Assembly: GCF_013215705.1 (NCBI RefSeq)
Contig: NZ_JABSQR010000022.1
Location: 27,330 to 91,329, forward strand
Origin: Moritella sp.
GTDB lineage: Bacteria; Pseudomonadota; Gammaproteobacteria; Enterobacterales; Moritellaceae
Direction: 5' to 3'
DNA length: 64,000 nt
Positions within the stretch are counted from its first letter, which is position 1; every line of letters begins with the position of its first letter. This document shows, piece by piece, positions 27,808 through 37,023 of this stretch. The notes beneath the pieces are model-generated. The model did not search any database, had not been told where the DNA came from, and was given only the letters and a program-made list of their open reading frames with translations. The position numbers were made by a program, and so were the translations under genes.

Positions 27808-30800
27808 ATGGACATTATCCGCTTCTCAATTTTAAAACCTGTCACCATTTTGGCTGGTATTATCATGCTGTTGCTGTTCGGTATTATCAGCCTGACGCGG
27901 TTACCTTATCAGCTCAGCCCGACGGTGATCGAACCGGAGATCCAGGTTAAAACTAGCTGGCGCGGTGCGACACCTTACGAAATTGAACGTGAGATCATTG
28001 AGGAGCAGGAAAACATTCTTAAAGGTTTGCCTGATCTCATCGAAATGGAAAGTGAAGCGAGCAATGGTCAGGGCAGTGTTACCTTACGTTTTAAGGTCGG
28101 CACGAGTGTTGAACAAGCGTTGTTGCGAGTTACTAACAAGATCAACGAAGTGGCTTCTTATCCTGCCGATGTTGATAACCCTGTCGTGAATGCCTCTGGT
28201 GCGACCGCGTCCCCGGTGATCTGGATGATCCTGAAAACGAAAGACGGTAATCAACGTCCGGTGCAAACTTACAAAACTTTTTTTGAAAATGAAGTTCGTC
28301 AGCATATCGAACGGGTGAACGGCGTGTCAGAGCTGTTTGTTGGTAGCGGAACCGAAGATCAGATGCATGTGATCATCAGTGCCGAGAAGCTGGCAGCATA
28401 CGGGTTAACTATTAATTATGTGATCGAGGTGATCCAAAATGAAAATACCAACATATCGGCAGGTACGTTGGCGGTGGGTCGGCATGATTTTCGCGTTCGT
28501 ACCATTGGAGAATTCAAATCGGCTGAAGACATCGCTGCTGTCGTATTACGTTCTACCGGGCAGCAACGGGTATTACTGGGTGACGTAGCTGAGATCCGGC
28601 AAGATTATGCTAAGAAAAACTCTGTTGTTTTACATAATGGGATCCCGGGTATTGCCATTGGTGTTCGTCCGGAAACGGGCACTAACATTCTTGATATGAC
28701 GAATCTGGTGGAAGCGCGCTACCAATGGTTAAACGCAAACACGCTCGAAGCCGAAGGTCTCTATCTAGACTGGGTTTATGATCAACGGTTCTACATTAAC
28801 GGTGCGATTGATCAGATCCAACAAAACATCCTGTTTGGTGGCTTACTTGCCGTGGGTGTATTATTGCTATTTTTACGCAGTGTCCGCGCGACTATCGTTG
28901 TTGCTACGGCTATTCCAATCAGTGTTATCGGCACCTTTATTTTTCTTGATTTGTTGGGTCGTAACCTCAATGTTGTTAGCCTCGCAGGGATCGCCTTTGC
29001 TGTTGGTATGCTGGTGGACAATGCCATTGTGGTTATCGAAAATATTGTGCGACATCGGCAGATGGGGAAAACAGCGTTCGATGCAGTTCTGCAAGGGACT
29101 AAAGAAGTATGGGGGGCGGTGCTGGCATCAACAGTTACCACCGTTGCGGTATTTTTACCTGTGGTGTTTATTGAAGAAGAAGCGGGGCAGTTGTTCCGTG
29201 ACATCGCGATCGCCGTTGTTGCCGCGGTCTCGTTAAGCCTGTTTGTATCGGTATCAGTGATCCCTATGTTTGCCTATTGGCTGTTCAACGGTCAAAAACA
29301 ACAAACAGACAACAAACCTACGTTTCTCGATCGCCTAGGTCAACGCTTGTCAAACGGATTGATAGCACTGGTGACGTTGGTGATCCGTAATTGGCTAACC
29401 CGGATCTCGACTATCGGTTTGCTTATTTCGTTGGCAATGATTTCTGTATGGCTGTTAACGCCAAAAATGGAATATCTGCCACAAGGAAATCGTAACCTAG
29501 TACTTAATATCTTGATACCTCCACCGGGATTATCGACAGCGGAGCGGGTGGAAATAGGCGAGCGTTTTTTTGATATGGCACTGCCACATATCGGTGCCGA
29601 AGTCGATGGTGTCCCCGCGATAAAAAATATGTTCTACGTCGGTGCCGAGGGGTTTATGATTTCAGGTGCCATCAGTGAAAAATGGGATCGTGCCCGCGAA
29701 TTACTGCCTTTTTTTACCGAGCTTATTTACAGTATTCCAGGTATGTACGGCGTGAGTTTACAGCCTGGCGTATTTGAATCAGGACTGGGTGAAGGACGTG
29801 CGATAAAACTTAATATTAGCGGTAATGATCTGAATAAAATTGTCACCGCTGCTGGGGCGTTGTTCAATATGATTCATACTGAGTTAGCTGGCAGTCAGAT
29901 ACGACCGATACCGTCTATTGAACTCACCTACCCAGAAGTGCAAATATTGCCGAACCATGACCGCTTACGGGCTAATAATATGTCGAACCGTGATTTAGGC
30001 ATTGCACTGGACGTATTGATGGATGGCCGCGTTATTGGTGATTTTAAACAAGAGGGCAAAAAGAAAATAGACTTGATCCTAAAAGCGGCCGACAGTGATT
30101 TTCCCACCCCGCAAGATCTTTATCAGGCGAATCTAGCCACCCCCGCTGGTAAGGTAGTGCCGGTTTCGTCATTAGCGCAATTACAACAAACCACAGGGGT
30201 GGCTTTGATCCGCCATCTTGAAACAAACAGAACTGTGACGCTGCAGATAACGCCGCCCAACTCAATGCCATTACAAAGAGCAATGGAAATCATTGAGCAA
30301 CAGATCATCCCACTGGTGAGTGATATGAACTTACTTAACGGCTTGCAAATCGATATGAGCGGTGCTGCCGATAAGCTAGTGCGGACCCGTGAAGCGCTAC
30401 AGTGGAATTTTTTACTGGCAGCGCTGATCGCCTACTTGTTGATGGCCTCACTGTTTGGTAATTTCATTTATCCATTAATTATTATGTTAACAGTGCCGCT
30501 GGCCGGTGCTGGTGGTTTTATTGGCCTCAAGTTACTGAACATATTTATTGTACCGCAGCCAATGGACGTATTAACCATGCTGGGTTTCGTTATCCTTGTC
30601 GGGGTGGTGGTGAACAACGCGATCCTGATTGTCTATCAAGCGCTGAACAATTTTCACTCTGGGGGAATGGATCATCAACAAGCTGTGCTTGAATCGACCC
30701 GCAGCCGACTGCGTCCGATATACATGAGCGCGACCACCAGTATTTGTGGCATGTTGCCGTTAGTGCTGATTCCCGGGCCGGGTTCAGAGCTTTATCGTGG

Positions 30801-30903
30801 ACTGGGTAGCGTCATTCTCGGCGGATTGGCGGTTTCAACCGTGTTTACTATCTTTGTCATTCCGGCCATTTTGGTCGTCGCTATTCGTATGGAAAAACGT
30901 TAA
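27808..30903 (+). CDS. RND family efflux permease (HAE type)
   Basis: About 1031 residues from ATG 27808. It shows the RND plan of 12 TM helices and two periplasmic loops, with AVGMLVDNAIVVIENIVRH in TM4 and a C-terminal repeat of the fold ending TVFTIFVIPAILVVAI. It forms a two-gene unit with the adaptor at 26695; no TolC gene is adjacent. The codon use is slightly more GC-rich than its surroundings, which may hint at a different history. The substrate is unknown. Confidence 0.92.
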   Translation: MDIIRFSILKPVTILAGIIMLLLFGIISLTRLPYQLSPTVIEPEIQVKTSWRGATPYEIEREIIEEQENILKGLPDLIEMESEASNGQGSVTLRFKVGTSVEQALLRVTNKINEVASYPADVDNPVVNASGATASPVIWMILKTKDGNQRPVQTYKTFFENEVRQHIERVNGVSELFVGSGTEDQMHVIISAEKLAAYGLTINYVIEVIQNENTNISAGTLAVGRHDFRVRTIGEFKSAEDIAAVVLRSTGQQRVLLGDVAEIRQDYAKKNSVVLHNGIPGIAIGVRPETGTNILDMTNLVEARYQWLNANTLEAEGLYLDWVYDQRFYINGAIDQIQQNILFGGLLAVGVLLLFLRSVRATIVVATAIPISVIGTFIFLDLLGRNLNVVSLAGIAFAVGMLVDNAIVVIENIVRHRQMGKTAFDAVLQGTKEVWGAVLASTVTTVAVFLPVVFIEEEAGQLFRDIAIAVVAAVSLSLFVSVSVIPMFAYWLFNGQKQQTDNKPTFLDRLGQRLSNGLIALVTLVIRNWLTRISTIGLLISLAMISVWLLTPKMEYLPQGNRNLVLNILIPPPGLSTAERVEIGERFFDMALPHIGAEVDGVPAIKNMFYVGAEGFMISGAISEKWDRARELLPFFTELIYSIPGMYGVSLQPGVFESGLGEGRAIKLNISGNDLNKIVTAAGALFNMIHTELAGSQIRPIPSIELTYPEVQILPNHDRLRANNMSNRDLGIALDVLMDGRVIGDFKQEGKKKIDLILKAADSDFPTPQDLYQANLATPAGKVVPVSSLAQLQQTTGVALIRHLETNRTVTLQITPPNSMPLQRAMEIIEQQIIPLVSDMNLLNGLQIDMSGAADKLVRTREALQWNFLLAALIAYLLMASLFGNFIYPLIIMLTVPLAGAGGFIGLKLLNIFIVPQPMDVLTMLGFVILVGVVVNNAILIVYQALNNFHSGGMDHQQAVLESTRSRLRPIYMSATTSICGMLPLVLIPGPGSELYRGLGSVILGGLAVSTVFTIFVIPAILVVAIRMEKR

Positions 30904-30997
30904 TCATGTTACGCTATCCGCTAGCATCTCATAGATCAAACGTTACAACTGTTTGGTATGCCTGATGCGATCACGGCACAGTGCTTTATACAGCGCG

Positions 30998-31117
30998 GGA
31001 CCAAATAAACGTTTTAGTGTGAAAGGCGATAAAGGCAGTTATGAAAAACAGGGCTTAGATCCGCAAGACGATCGCTTAAAAGCCGGGGTGTTACCGACCG
31101 AACCAAGTTGGGCTGAT
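30998..31117 (+). pseudogene. Fragment resembling Gfo/Idh/MocA-family dehydrogenase
   Basis: A short open stretch translates to AGPNKRFSVKGDKGSYEKQG then LDPQDDRLKAGVLPTEPSWAD. The phrase GxxGSYxKxGLDPQxxxLKxG is what I recall from the C-terminal domain of YdgJ-type Gfo/Idh/MocA oxidoreductases. No Rossmann domain lies upstream and the frame then runs into non-protein-like sequence, so this is a remnant. It sits just behind the RND gene. Confidence 0.45.
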
Positions 31118-31209
31118 GTTTCAGCCTTAACAAGGCTTATCAACTATAATAAGTGTATTACTTTTATCATCAATGAACATCATGTGTGGTGGATTTATAG
31201 GATATCACT

Positions 31210-31377
31210 ATGGAAGATAAGCGATCTGTTTATACCTGCTTACAAGGCGTTGGTATTGTTTTTAGTTTTATTTTTGTCAATGATATAGTTAATGGACGTT
31301 GGTTCGATGTTGGATTGATGTTTGTCGTCGTTATGATTGCATTAGTAGTGGTAGATAAAATATCAAAGATTGAATAA
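31210..31377 (+). CDS. Small membrane protein (55 aa), unknown
   Basis: ATG 31210, preceded by AGGAT, opens a 55-codon frame (MEDKRSVYTCLQGVGIVFSF...) with two hydrophobic segments separated by NDIVNGRWFDVG and a charged tail DKISKIE. The hydrophobic-turn-hydrophobic plan suggests a two-helix inner membrane protein. No family is recognised. Confidence 0.5.
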   Translation: MEDKRSVYTCLQGVGIVFSFIFVNDIVNGRWFDVGLMFVVVMIALVVVDKISKIE

Positions 31378-31486
31378 GATCGATTATTGATGCCGCTGTA
31401 GTTTTTTTATCGCGTCCTTTTGTCAGCGATGGCTTGGCATTTGCTGCCACCCCTGACTATTTGTCTACGACACTGATTTTCAGATA

Positions 31487-32695
31487 TTACCTGTCAGTAT
31501 ATTTAGCAAGATAGAAATCAAAGTTGTTATTAATAAAAGTACTGTAACCAACATACACGTCGTTACCTTTACGGACGATTTTTCCTGTTCGTTGTTGTAC
31601 TTCGTATCCGGTACTTGCTATCGCAATTAATACACCATCCGCATTATATTTTTCATTATTACCATTACCGACGACGAATACGCTGCCGTCATCGCCAAGG
31701 CTGATCGCACTGATTTCACCTTGTTGACTACTTGAATGCCAAATGACATCCCCGTTGGTTTGCATTTTAATTAGCTCTCTATTTGAAGCATCCGAGAATG
31801 CAATAAATAATTCTTCTTGTACATTCTGTTGAATAATCACGGGACCGGGCAGTGCATAACTGTCGTGGTTACCATATACGTTATTACGCCATAATAATTG
31901 GCCGTTAGCATCGATTGCTTGAATTTGTAGATTACGATCTTTGGTCAAAATGATAGAAATAACAGAACCGTCAGCTAAAACTGTGGTTGCAGCTTCTGCA
32001 AATGTGTCTTCAGTTTGTGCTTGGGTCCATTCTAATTGACCTATTGCATTGTATTTACTGATGCCGTTACGACCAGAAACATACATATTATCATTTGTAT
32101 CTAGCTCAATATCCCAAGCTTGTTGGTCTGGGTGCTCAATATTTAACAGCTGTTCACCGTTAGTGTTATAAACTTGAGTACTAAGCCCAGTTACATAGAG
32201 TTTATTATTTTTAAGCTCAAGGTCTCTCACGTCATTTTCATCGCTGATTATATGTTGCCAAATGATGTTGCCGTCGCTAGAAAATTTAGCAAGTAATGAA
32301 GCACGAGGTCCTTGGTCATGGTTTTGTAGATAGGCAGTTGCGGTGACATAAATATTGTCTACATCATCAATAACCATGGCCGTAATATTTTCATCACTAC
32401 GTGATAATCCATAGGTAACATCATGTTCAACTGTCCATAGGGTGTCGCCAGATGCGTTGTATTTTACTAACAGTATATTTTGAGTTCTGTCGGTACCTGT
32501 TTTGATTGTTTCTCCTGCCAGCAGTATATTCCCCGCATTATCTATGGCTTGCGCAGATAACCATTCTACCGTTGGTGCTTCTGTTTTACTGTTGTCATAA
32601 AATTGGATCCAGTCAGGAGTAATGAAAGTGACATTGCAACCACTTAAGGATAGAGCTGTTATTAATATGCTGGTTTTTAATATCGATTTTTTCAT
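31487..32695 (-). CDS. Lipoprotein with PQQ/SBBP-like beta-propeller repeats
   Basis: A 402-residue lipoprotein with lipobox LSGC (Cys at 20). The body is built of repeats of the type DNAGNILLAGET, DDVDNIYVTATAY, DTNDNMYVSGRNG, GDDGSVFVVGNG, each followed by a KYNADG or KFSSDGNIIW strand. This pattern indicates a beta-propeller of SBBP or PQQ-like blades exposed to the periplasm or surface. The ligand is unknown. It is a single gene. Confidence 0.72.
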   Translation of the reverse strand: MKKSILKTSILITALSLSGCNVTFITPDWIQFYDNSKTEAPTVEWLSAQAIDNAGNILLAGETIKTGTDRTQNILLVKYNASGDTLWTVEHDVTYGLSRSDENITAMVIDDVDNIYVTATAYLQNHDQGPRASLLAKFSSDGNIIWQHIISDENDVRDLELKNNKLYVTGLSTQVYNTNGEQLLNIEHPDQQAWDIELDTNDNMYVSGRNGISKYNAIGQLEWTQAQTEDTFAEAATTVLADGSVISIILTKDRNLQIQAIDANGQLLWRNNVYGNHDSYALPGPVIIQQNVQEELFIAFSDASNRELIKMQTNGDVIWHSSSQQGEISAISLGDDGSVFVVGNGNNEKYNADGVLIAIASTGYEVQQRTGKIVRKGNDVYVGYSTFINNNFDFYLAKYTDR

Positions 32696-33185
32696 TGAAA
32701 CGTCCTTGCTGAATGAATTTATGAGGGTAAAAAATACATATTTAAATAGGAGTTTTTACTCTAATTCAAATAATGATAACAAGAATGAATAGGTGTGACA
32801 ATGATGTTAACCGTTATTAAATCAGTTGGTTATGTTATTTTACCTGTTATTTTTAATTGTCGGGTTTTTGTGGGGTTATATAGTGTTTTATGTTTCTATT
32901 TGCGTTAAATTAACTGATGGTGGGCTTAAGAAAATAGTATTATAAGTTAAATGATAAATCATCAGGTTGCGATGTTGAATATGTGTAAGTTAAATTGTTA
33001 TTTATTTAATAATCAAGTGTTTAAGTTTTAGTTCTGGTAAGCGTTGTGGTTTCCTGGGAGGGGGACGTTACAGAGTATACACTGTTGATAAAGCAACCAG
33101 CTGCTGACGAAAAAAACCTAGTAACTTGATAGTCACTAGGTTTTTAATATTTAATTATAAACGATAAATCAATATTTTTAACTAA
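32696..33185. other. AT-rich intergenic region with a possible 37-codon ORF
   Basis: Nearly 490 bases. A short frame at 32832-32945 (MLFYLLFLIVGFLWGYIVFY, 37 codons) would encode a single TM helix with a charged tail, but no ribosome site precedes it. The rest shows no gene; the tetR terminator lies at 33112. Confidence 0.35.
33112..33145 (-). terminator. Terminator downstream of tetR-type gene
   Basis: An 11-bp inverted repeat AAAAACCTAGT (33112-33122) and ACTAGGTTTTT (33135-33145) gives runs of T on either strand. It is placed 41 bases after the tetR stop on the minus strand. Confidence 0.75.
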
Positions 33186-33830
33186 CTAACTAAACAGGCT
33201 CGTTGCTTCAACTGGATTCAGCTCTACTTCATGTAGGTATTTTTCTTTTGATTTATTAGAAAAATAAGGTTCTACTAACATGATAATACGCAAGACGATA
33301 CGCTGAGTTATTACTTTTAGATCGTAATCTTCTTCAGCTAATTGTGTATCCAGTGAATTTGTGGCAATCAAGCATATAGTATCAGCCATCGAGCTTTGCT
33401 GTGCCTCTGTCATTTTGATTTCACTGTTCTCGTTTAACGACGTAAGCATCTTCAAGAAAAAACTATGATGGTTATGGACCAAGCGCATAAAACGACGTTT
33501 CAATAACTTATTTCCATCAAAGATAACTTTCATGTCGCGATAGAAGAATGAATATTGTTGAATTAAACCAACGTATACATTTAGATATGCCCAGTAGTCT
33601 TCAAACGCTTGCACATCATCTTCATAGAATGACATTAACTTATTAATGGCCGCTTCGTATTCATAAAACAGCTCAGTTAATAACTGATCTTTACCATTAA
33701 AATGATAATACAAATTACCTGGGCTTATTTCTAAAGCATTCGCAATTTCAACCGTTGATACTTTGACGTGTCCGTACTGGCTGAACATTTCTAAACTACA
33801 CTGTAATATCCTATCACGTGTTTTCATCAT
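33186..33830 (-). CDS. TetR-family transcriptional regulator
   Basis: 214 residues. The N-terminal HTH matches TetR: RDRILQCSLEMFSQYGHVKVSTVEIA then NALEISPGNLYYHFNGKDQL (residues 4-49). The C-terminal half is helical and follows the pattern seen in regulators of lipid metabolism. It lies 45 bases downstream of WS/DGAT 2 in the same direction, so it may be co-transcribed and control it. An AGGA site precedes the tandem ATGATG start. The stop is followed by AACTAACTAACTA microrepeats. Confidence 0.85.
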   Translation of the reverse strand: MMKTRDRILQCSLEMFSQYGHVKVSTVEIANALEISPGNLYYHFNGKDQLLTELFYEYEAAINKLMSFYEDDVQAFEDYWAYLNVYVGLIQQYSFFYRDMKVIFDGNKLLKRRFMRLVHNHHSFFLKMLTSLNENSEIKMTEAQQSSMADTICLIATNSLDTQLAEEDYDLKVITQRIVLRIIMLVEPYFSNKSKEKYLHEVELNPVEATSLFS

Positions 33831-33875
33831 TTTTTCCTAAGCTGGATCTGATACTGTTGGATTTACTCCACCATG

Positions 33876-35411
33876 TTAAGTTGTTGCTTCTACTACTACT
33901 ACAGCGGTATTCTCAGCACTGATATCGGTGTTAGTTTCAGCCAATATCTGCTCGATAATAGTTAAGGTTTCTTGTTTAATATCAGAGTTCTCACTAGGCT
34001 TTGTTAATAGTGAAATTTGTTCTGATACTGAGGAAACAGCACTTGTAAGTACCTCATTTTCTAATTCAACAAACGCATTAGTCACATAAGCAGCAAGCTC
34101 AGTTAAATCAGGCAGTGCAGAGCGGCATGATACGAGACCAACATTGATTGTTCCGTTGTAGCTATATAACGTTATGTTTAATGACATCCCCGGTGGTAAT
34201 ACCGAAATAGGGAAGCATTGTTCCATTTTCGCACCCATCATATATAACGGCGCTTGTGGACCTGGCACATTAGAAATAAGCACGTTACCCATAGGAGGTA
34301 ATATGGTATCTAAATTTAAGAATTCGCTAACAACAGCAAGACCTTGGCTCGCCATTGTATAACTTGTTAATGCTTCTTTGGTCAGTAAACGAGTTTCATT
34401 TTTTAACTTGATACACGAATCTTTAATTGTCATTAAACGTTCAAGCGGTGATTCGCCACTATAAGCTAATTCGACTAAGCTGATTGCGACTTGGTTGTTT
34501 GTCACTGTATCGTTAGCGTCTCTTAAACTCATGGGCATTTGGGCAACAAGCGGTTTTTTAAGTTTAAAATTCTTACTTTCAAGATAGTTATGAATCGCCA
34601 TATCACAAATGGTGACGACAACATCATTGATCGTTGCACCTGTCATTTTGCCAATACGTTTAACGCGTGTTAACGGTAGTGATGAAATAGCGGCGCGACG
34701 GGCACGTTTTGGACTGACTGAAAATGGTGTTTTTGGCGCCATAAACGGTGTCGGCATATCCGCTTTATACACATTCGCGGCTTGGAAAAGCAACTTGGTG
34801 GTAAGTTTAGTCAGCGATGGAATTGATTTGATTTGATCTGATAGTTTCTTCGATGTTTTGGTTATTGAAGTGAGCATACTATCAAGCTCTTTTTCTTTCT
34901 GCTCGTGCTCAACATTCCAAAAAGCGGTCATTGCCCCATCTATATTACGGCTTAAATATGACATTAATAGTTGGTTGGCTTTTGCACCGTCAGTGAAAGC
35001 ATGGTGTGCCTTAAGATAAATAGCGAATTTGTTATCTTCTAACCCATCAATGAGTATCATTTCCCACAGCGGTCTGTTTCTATCAAGCAGACTTTCATGT
35101 TGGTGTTCAACAAAATTAAGCAACTGACTTTCGTTGCCTGGTTGGGGCAGCATGGCAAATCTTACGTGATAAGACAGATCAATATTATGATCTTCATGCC
35201 AGTGAAATTGGCCTGTCAGCTGTTTTTTAAGTTTTAAATTAAAAGGTGCCTTGACCTCATCTTGTGACATTAAGCAATCGAACAGATCGCGGGTAAAGTT
35301 ACCCTGGTAATCTTCTGGCACAGAAAAAATCTGTAATCCGGCTACATGTTTAGGACTGGCAACTGTTTCTGTATATAAGAAACCCATATCAACTAGCGTG
35401 AGTGCTTGCAT
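33876..35411 (-). CDS. Wax ester synthase/diacylglycerol acyltransferase (WS/DGAT) 2
   Basis: A 511-residue paralogue of the protein at 17949-19496; long segments are identical, such as TPFMAPKTPFSVSPKRARRA. The active-site HHAFTDG and the NDVVVTICD motif are intact. It would make wax esters or triacylglycerol from acyl-CoA. The C-terminal 60 residues diverge most from the first copy. It forms a probable operon with the TetR regulator gene downstream, unlike copy 1. Confidence 0.92.
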   Translation of the reverse strand: MQALTLVDMGFLYTETVASPKHVAGLQIFSVPEDYQGNFTRDLFDCLMSQDEVKAPFNLKLKKQLTGQFHWHEDHNIDLSYHVRFAMLPQPGNESQLLNFVEHQHESLLDRNRPLWEMILIDGLEDNKFAIYLKAHHAFTDGAKANQLLMSYLSRNIDGAMTAFWNVEHEQKEKELDSMLTSITKTSKKLSDQIKSIPSLTKLTTKLLFQAANVYKADMPTPFMAPKTPFSVSPKRARRAAISSLPLTRVKRIGKMTGATINDVVVTICDMAIHNYLESKNFKLKKPLVAQMPMSLRDANDTVTNNQVAISLVELAYSGESPLERLMTIKDSCIKLKNETRLLTKEALTSYTMASQGLAVVSEFLNLDTILPPMGNVLISNVPGPQAPLYMMGAKMEQCFPISVLPPGMSLNITLYSYNGTINVGLVSCRSALPDLTELAAYVTNAFVELENEVLTSAVSSVSEQISLLTKPSENSDIKQETLTIIEQILAETNTDISAENTAVVVVEATT

Positions 35412-35759
35412 GTAATTTAATCCCTATGTAGTAAATCCATAAAATAGAGTGTTTAGACACTAAGCTCTATTTTGTCTTTTTTCTATATCTATGTGGGTAT
35501 ATGTTAGTTTATTGTTTACGACTTGTAAATAGTGACAGGGTGTTAAATGTTATTTTAAGAGCATGAAAGTAATATTAAATTTAATTGAGGTTGTGTAATA
35601 ACACAATTTTATGACGTTATTTGTTAATTTTATAACTAAACTGATATAGCTATAAACCTTGTAGCTATATCGATTTGACTTGCTGGTGTTAAGTGCATAG
35701 CGTCATGTCATCGGTAACTCATTAAGCTAAGATCTTAATCATTTGAGTGATAATTTTGA
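35412..35759. other. Intergenic region before WS/DGAT 2 and NlpC remnant
   Basis: About 350 AT-rich bases between divergent genes, presumably holding both promoters. I see no gene and no clear operator, although a TetR operator would be expected here. Confidence 0.4.
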
Positions 35760-36002
35760 TTGGCAGTTATAAGTTGGTTGTTTTGCACTATGGTGATAAT
35801 ATCGGGTTGTAGTCAGCATAGTTCAATAAAAAAGTCTGGGAACAACACTAAAATTAATGCGCCAACAGCCAAACTTGTTTATGCTCAGCGGCTGTTATTA
35901 TCACAATATAGCGATTGGCGCGGTACTGGCGTGATCTTATCGCGTTTAGATAATCCCTATTGGAATAGCCACTACTGGCAATCAAGAAGAGTTAATTTAT
36001 AA
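35760..36002 (+). pseudogene. NlpC/P60 lipoprotein with catalytic domain deleted
   Basis: An 80-residue frame (TTG 35760, or ATG 35790) with a lipobox IISGC, followed by LLSQYSDWRGT. In E. coli NlpC the equivalent segment (LQSWHGT) leads into the Cys-His peptidase domain. Here the next residues are GVILSRLDNPYWNSHYWQSR, which match the extreme C-terminus of NlpC (GVMRSSLDNVYW then FWQARR). The whole region with the catalytic Cys and His, about 80-90 residues, is missing in frame. The stop TAA directly abuts the yjjX ATG. The product, if made, is a small lipoprotein without hydrolase activity. Confidence 0.65.
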
Positions 36003-36548
36003 ATGATAGAACAGAAATTAATTAAAGTTGTGGTTGGGTCTAAAAATCCAGTAAAAGTAAACGCCTCACGTAGCGTTATCGCCGCCTTGTATCCTGATCA
36101 TGATGTGGAATGCGAAGGCGTGGATGCTCCTTCTAATGTACCAGACCAACCAATGGACGCAGCAGAAACCCGTGACGGCGCGATTAATCGTGTTAAGTAT
36201 TGCCAACAAAATGCTGAAGCTGACTTTTATATTGCTATCGAAGGCGGTGTGGATCTGCTGGACGATGGTCCTGCTACATTTGCATACGTGGTCATTGCTA
36301 ATAAAGAGCAGCAGTCTGTCGGCAGAAGCGCAGCGTTACCATTACCTGCACCTATTTATCAGTCGTTACTCGATGGTGAAGAGTTAGGCCCTGTGATGGA
36401 TAAGCTTTTTAAAACTGTCAATATTAAGCATAAGGGCGGGGCGACTGGCTTGTTAACCAATGGCCATGTAACACGCGAAAGCAATTATACCCAAGCGCTG
36501 ACTTTAGCCATGGCACCATTTTTATACCCTGAGCTTTATAACCTATGA
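36003..36548 (+). CDS. yjjX: Inosine/xanthosine triphosphatase (YjjX)
   Basis: A 181-residue NTPase. The N-terminal VVVGSKNPVKVNASRSV loop binds phosphate, followed by GVDAPSNVPDQPMDAAETRDGAINR, IAIEGGVD and KGGATGLLTNGHVTRESNY; these are the YjjX signatures. It removes non-canonical ITP and XTP from the nucleotide pool. The start directly abuts the previous stop, so translation may be coupled to the short NlpC-remnant frame. Confidence 0.9.
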   Translation: MIEQKLIKVVVGSKNPVKVNASRSVIAALYPDHDVECEGVDAPSNVPDQPMDAAETRDGAINRVKYCQQNAEADFYIAIEGGVDLLDDGPATFAYVVIANKEQQSVGRSAALPLPAPIYQSLLDGEELGPVMDKLFKTVNIKHKGGATGLLTNGHVTRESNYTQALTLAMAPFLYPELYNL

Positions 36549-36669
36549 TCGTTATAGTTGCACTTTTATAGTCTACGACCTTGGTATATGGACTCTTGGA
36601 TTTAGTCGTACTTTAGTCCGTTACCTGAACACTTTGTAATTTAGTGTCAATAAAACCCGTATATGCTAT

Positions 36670-36684
36670 TGATAATCATTCTCA
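36670..36684. promoter_or_regulatory. Fur box upstream of Cys-rich protein
   Basis: TGATAATCATTCTCA matches the 7-1-7 Fur consensus TGATAATnATTATCA at all but one position. It lies inside a larger inverted repeat CTATTGA...TCAATAG (36666-36688), 55 bases before the start at 36739, where Fur would block transcription when iron is plentiful. Confidence 0.7.
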
Positions 36685-36738
36685 ATAGCGGGTATGATGA
36701 ATACATGGAGTGTCAGTACATTTATAAAGGACTTAATC

Positions 36739-37014
36739 ATGTCTTCTAAGGTTAATTTAAGTATATCGACTCGGAAGTTAGCTGAGTTGATTCAGGCGGG
36801 TCACCTTTGTGCCGCGGATTTCAACTGTTTAGACCCTGAATCGAAACAGCAAGTTTGGCAGCTATGTTTGTGGAGCTGTAACAAACGCGTCCATTGCACT
36901 AAATCATGTACTCAGCAATGTAATAGCGGGTATTGCGAAGGTGCTAAAACTACGATCAAAAATAGTACGGTTACCAGTGATCAATCAACATTTATCACAG
37001 TTAACGCTGATTGA
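36739..37014 (+). CDS. Cys-rich small protein under predicted Fur control
   Basis: The start at 36739 was chosen for its AAGGA site; an earlier in-frame ATG at 36694 lies close to the Fur box. About 91 residues. After a helical start (LSISTRKLAELIQAGHLCAADFNCLDPESK) there are eight further cysteines spaced like CLWSCNKRVHCTKSCTQQC and CNSGYC, suited to a metal or Fe-S site. No signal peptide, so cytoplasmic. The family is unknown to me. Iron-repressed expression suggests a role in iron acquisition, storage or cluster repair. Confidence 0.65.
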   Translation: MSSKVNLSISTRKLAELIQAGHLCAADFNCLDPESKQQVWQLCLWSCNKRVHCTKSCTQQCNSGYCEGAKTTIKNSTVTSDQSTFITVNAD

Positions 37015-37023
37015 TCGTTGAGG

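Noticed and set aside
32832..32945. A 37-codon frame for a one-helix membrane peptide
   Set aside because: Hydrophobic and plausible, but no ribosome site, no terminator and AT-rich surroundings; left as a note in the intergenic entry.
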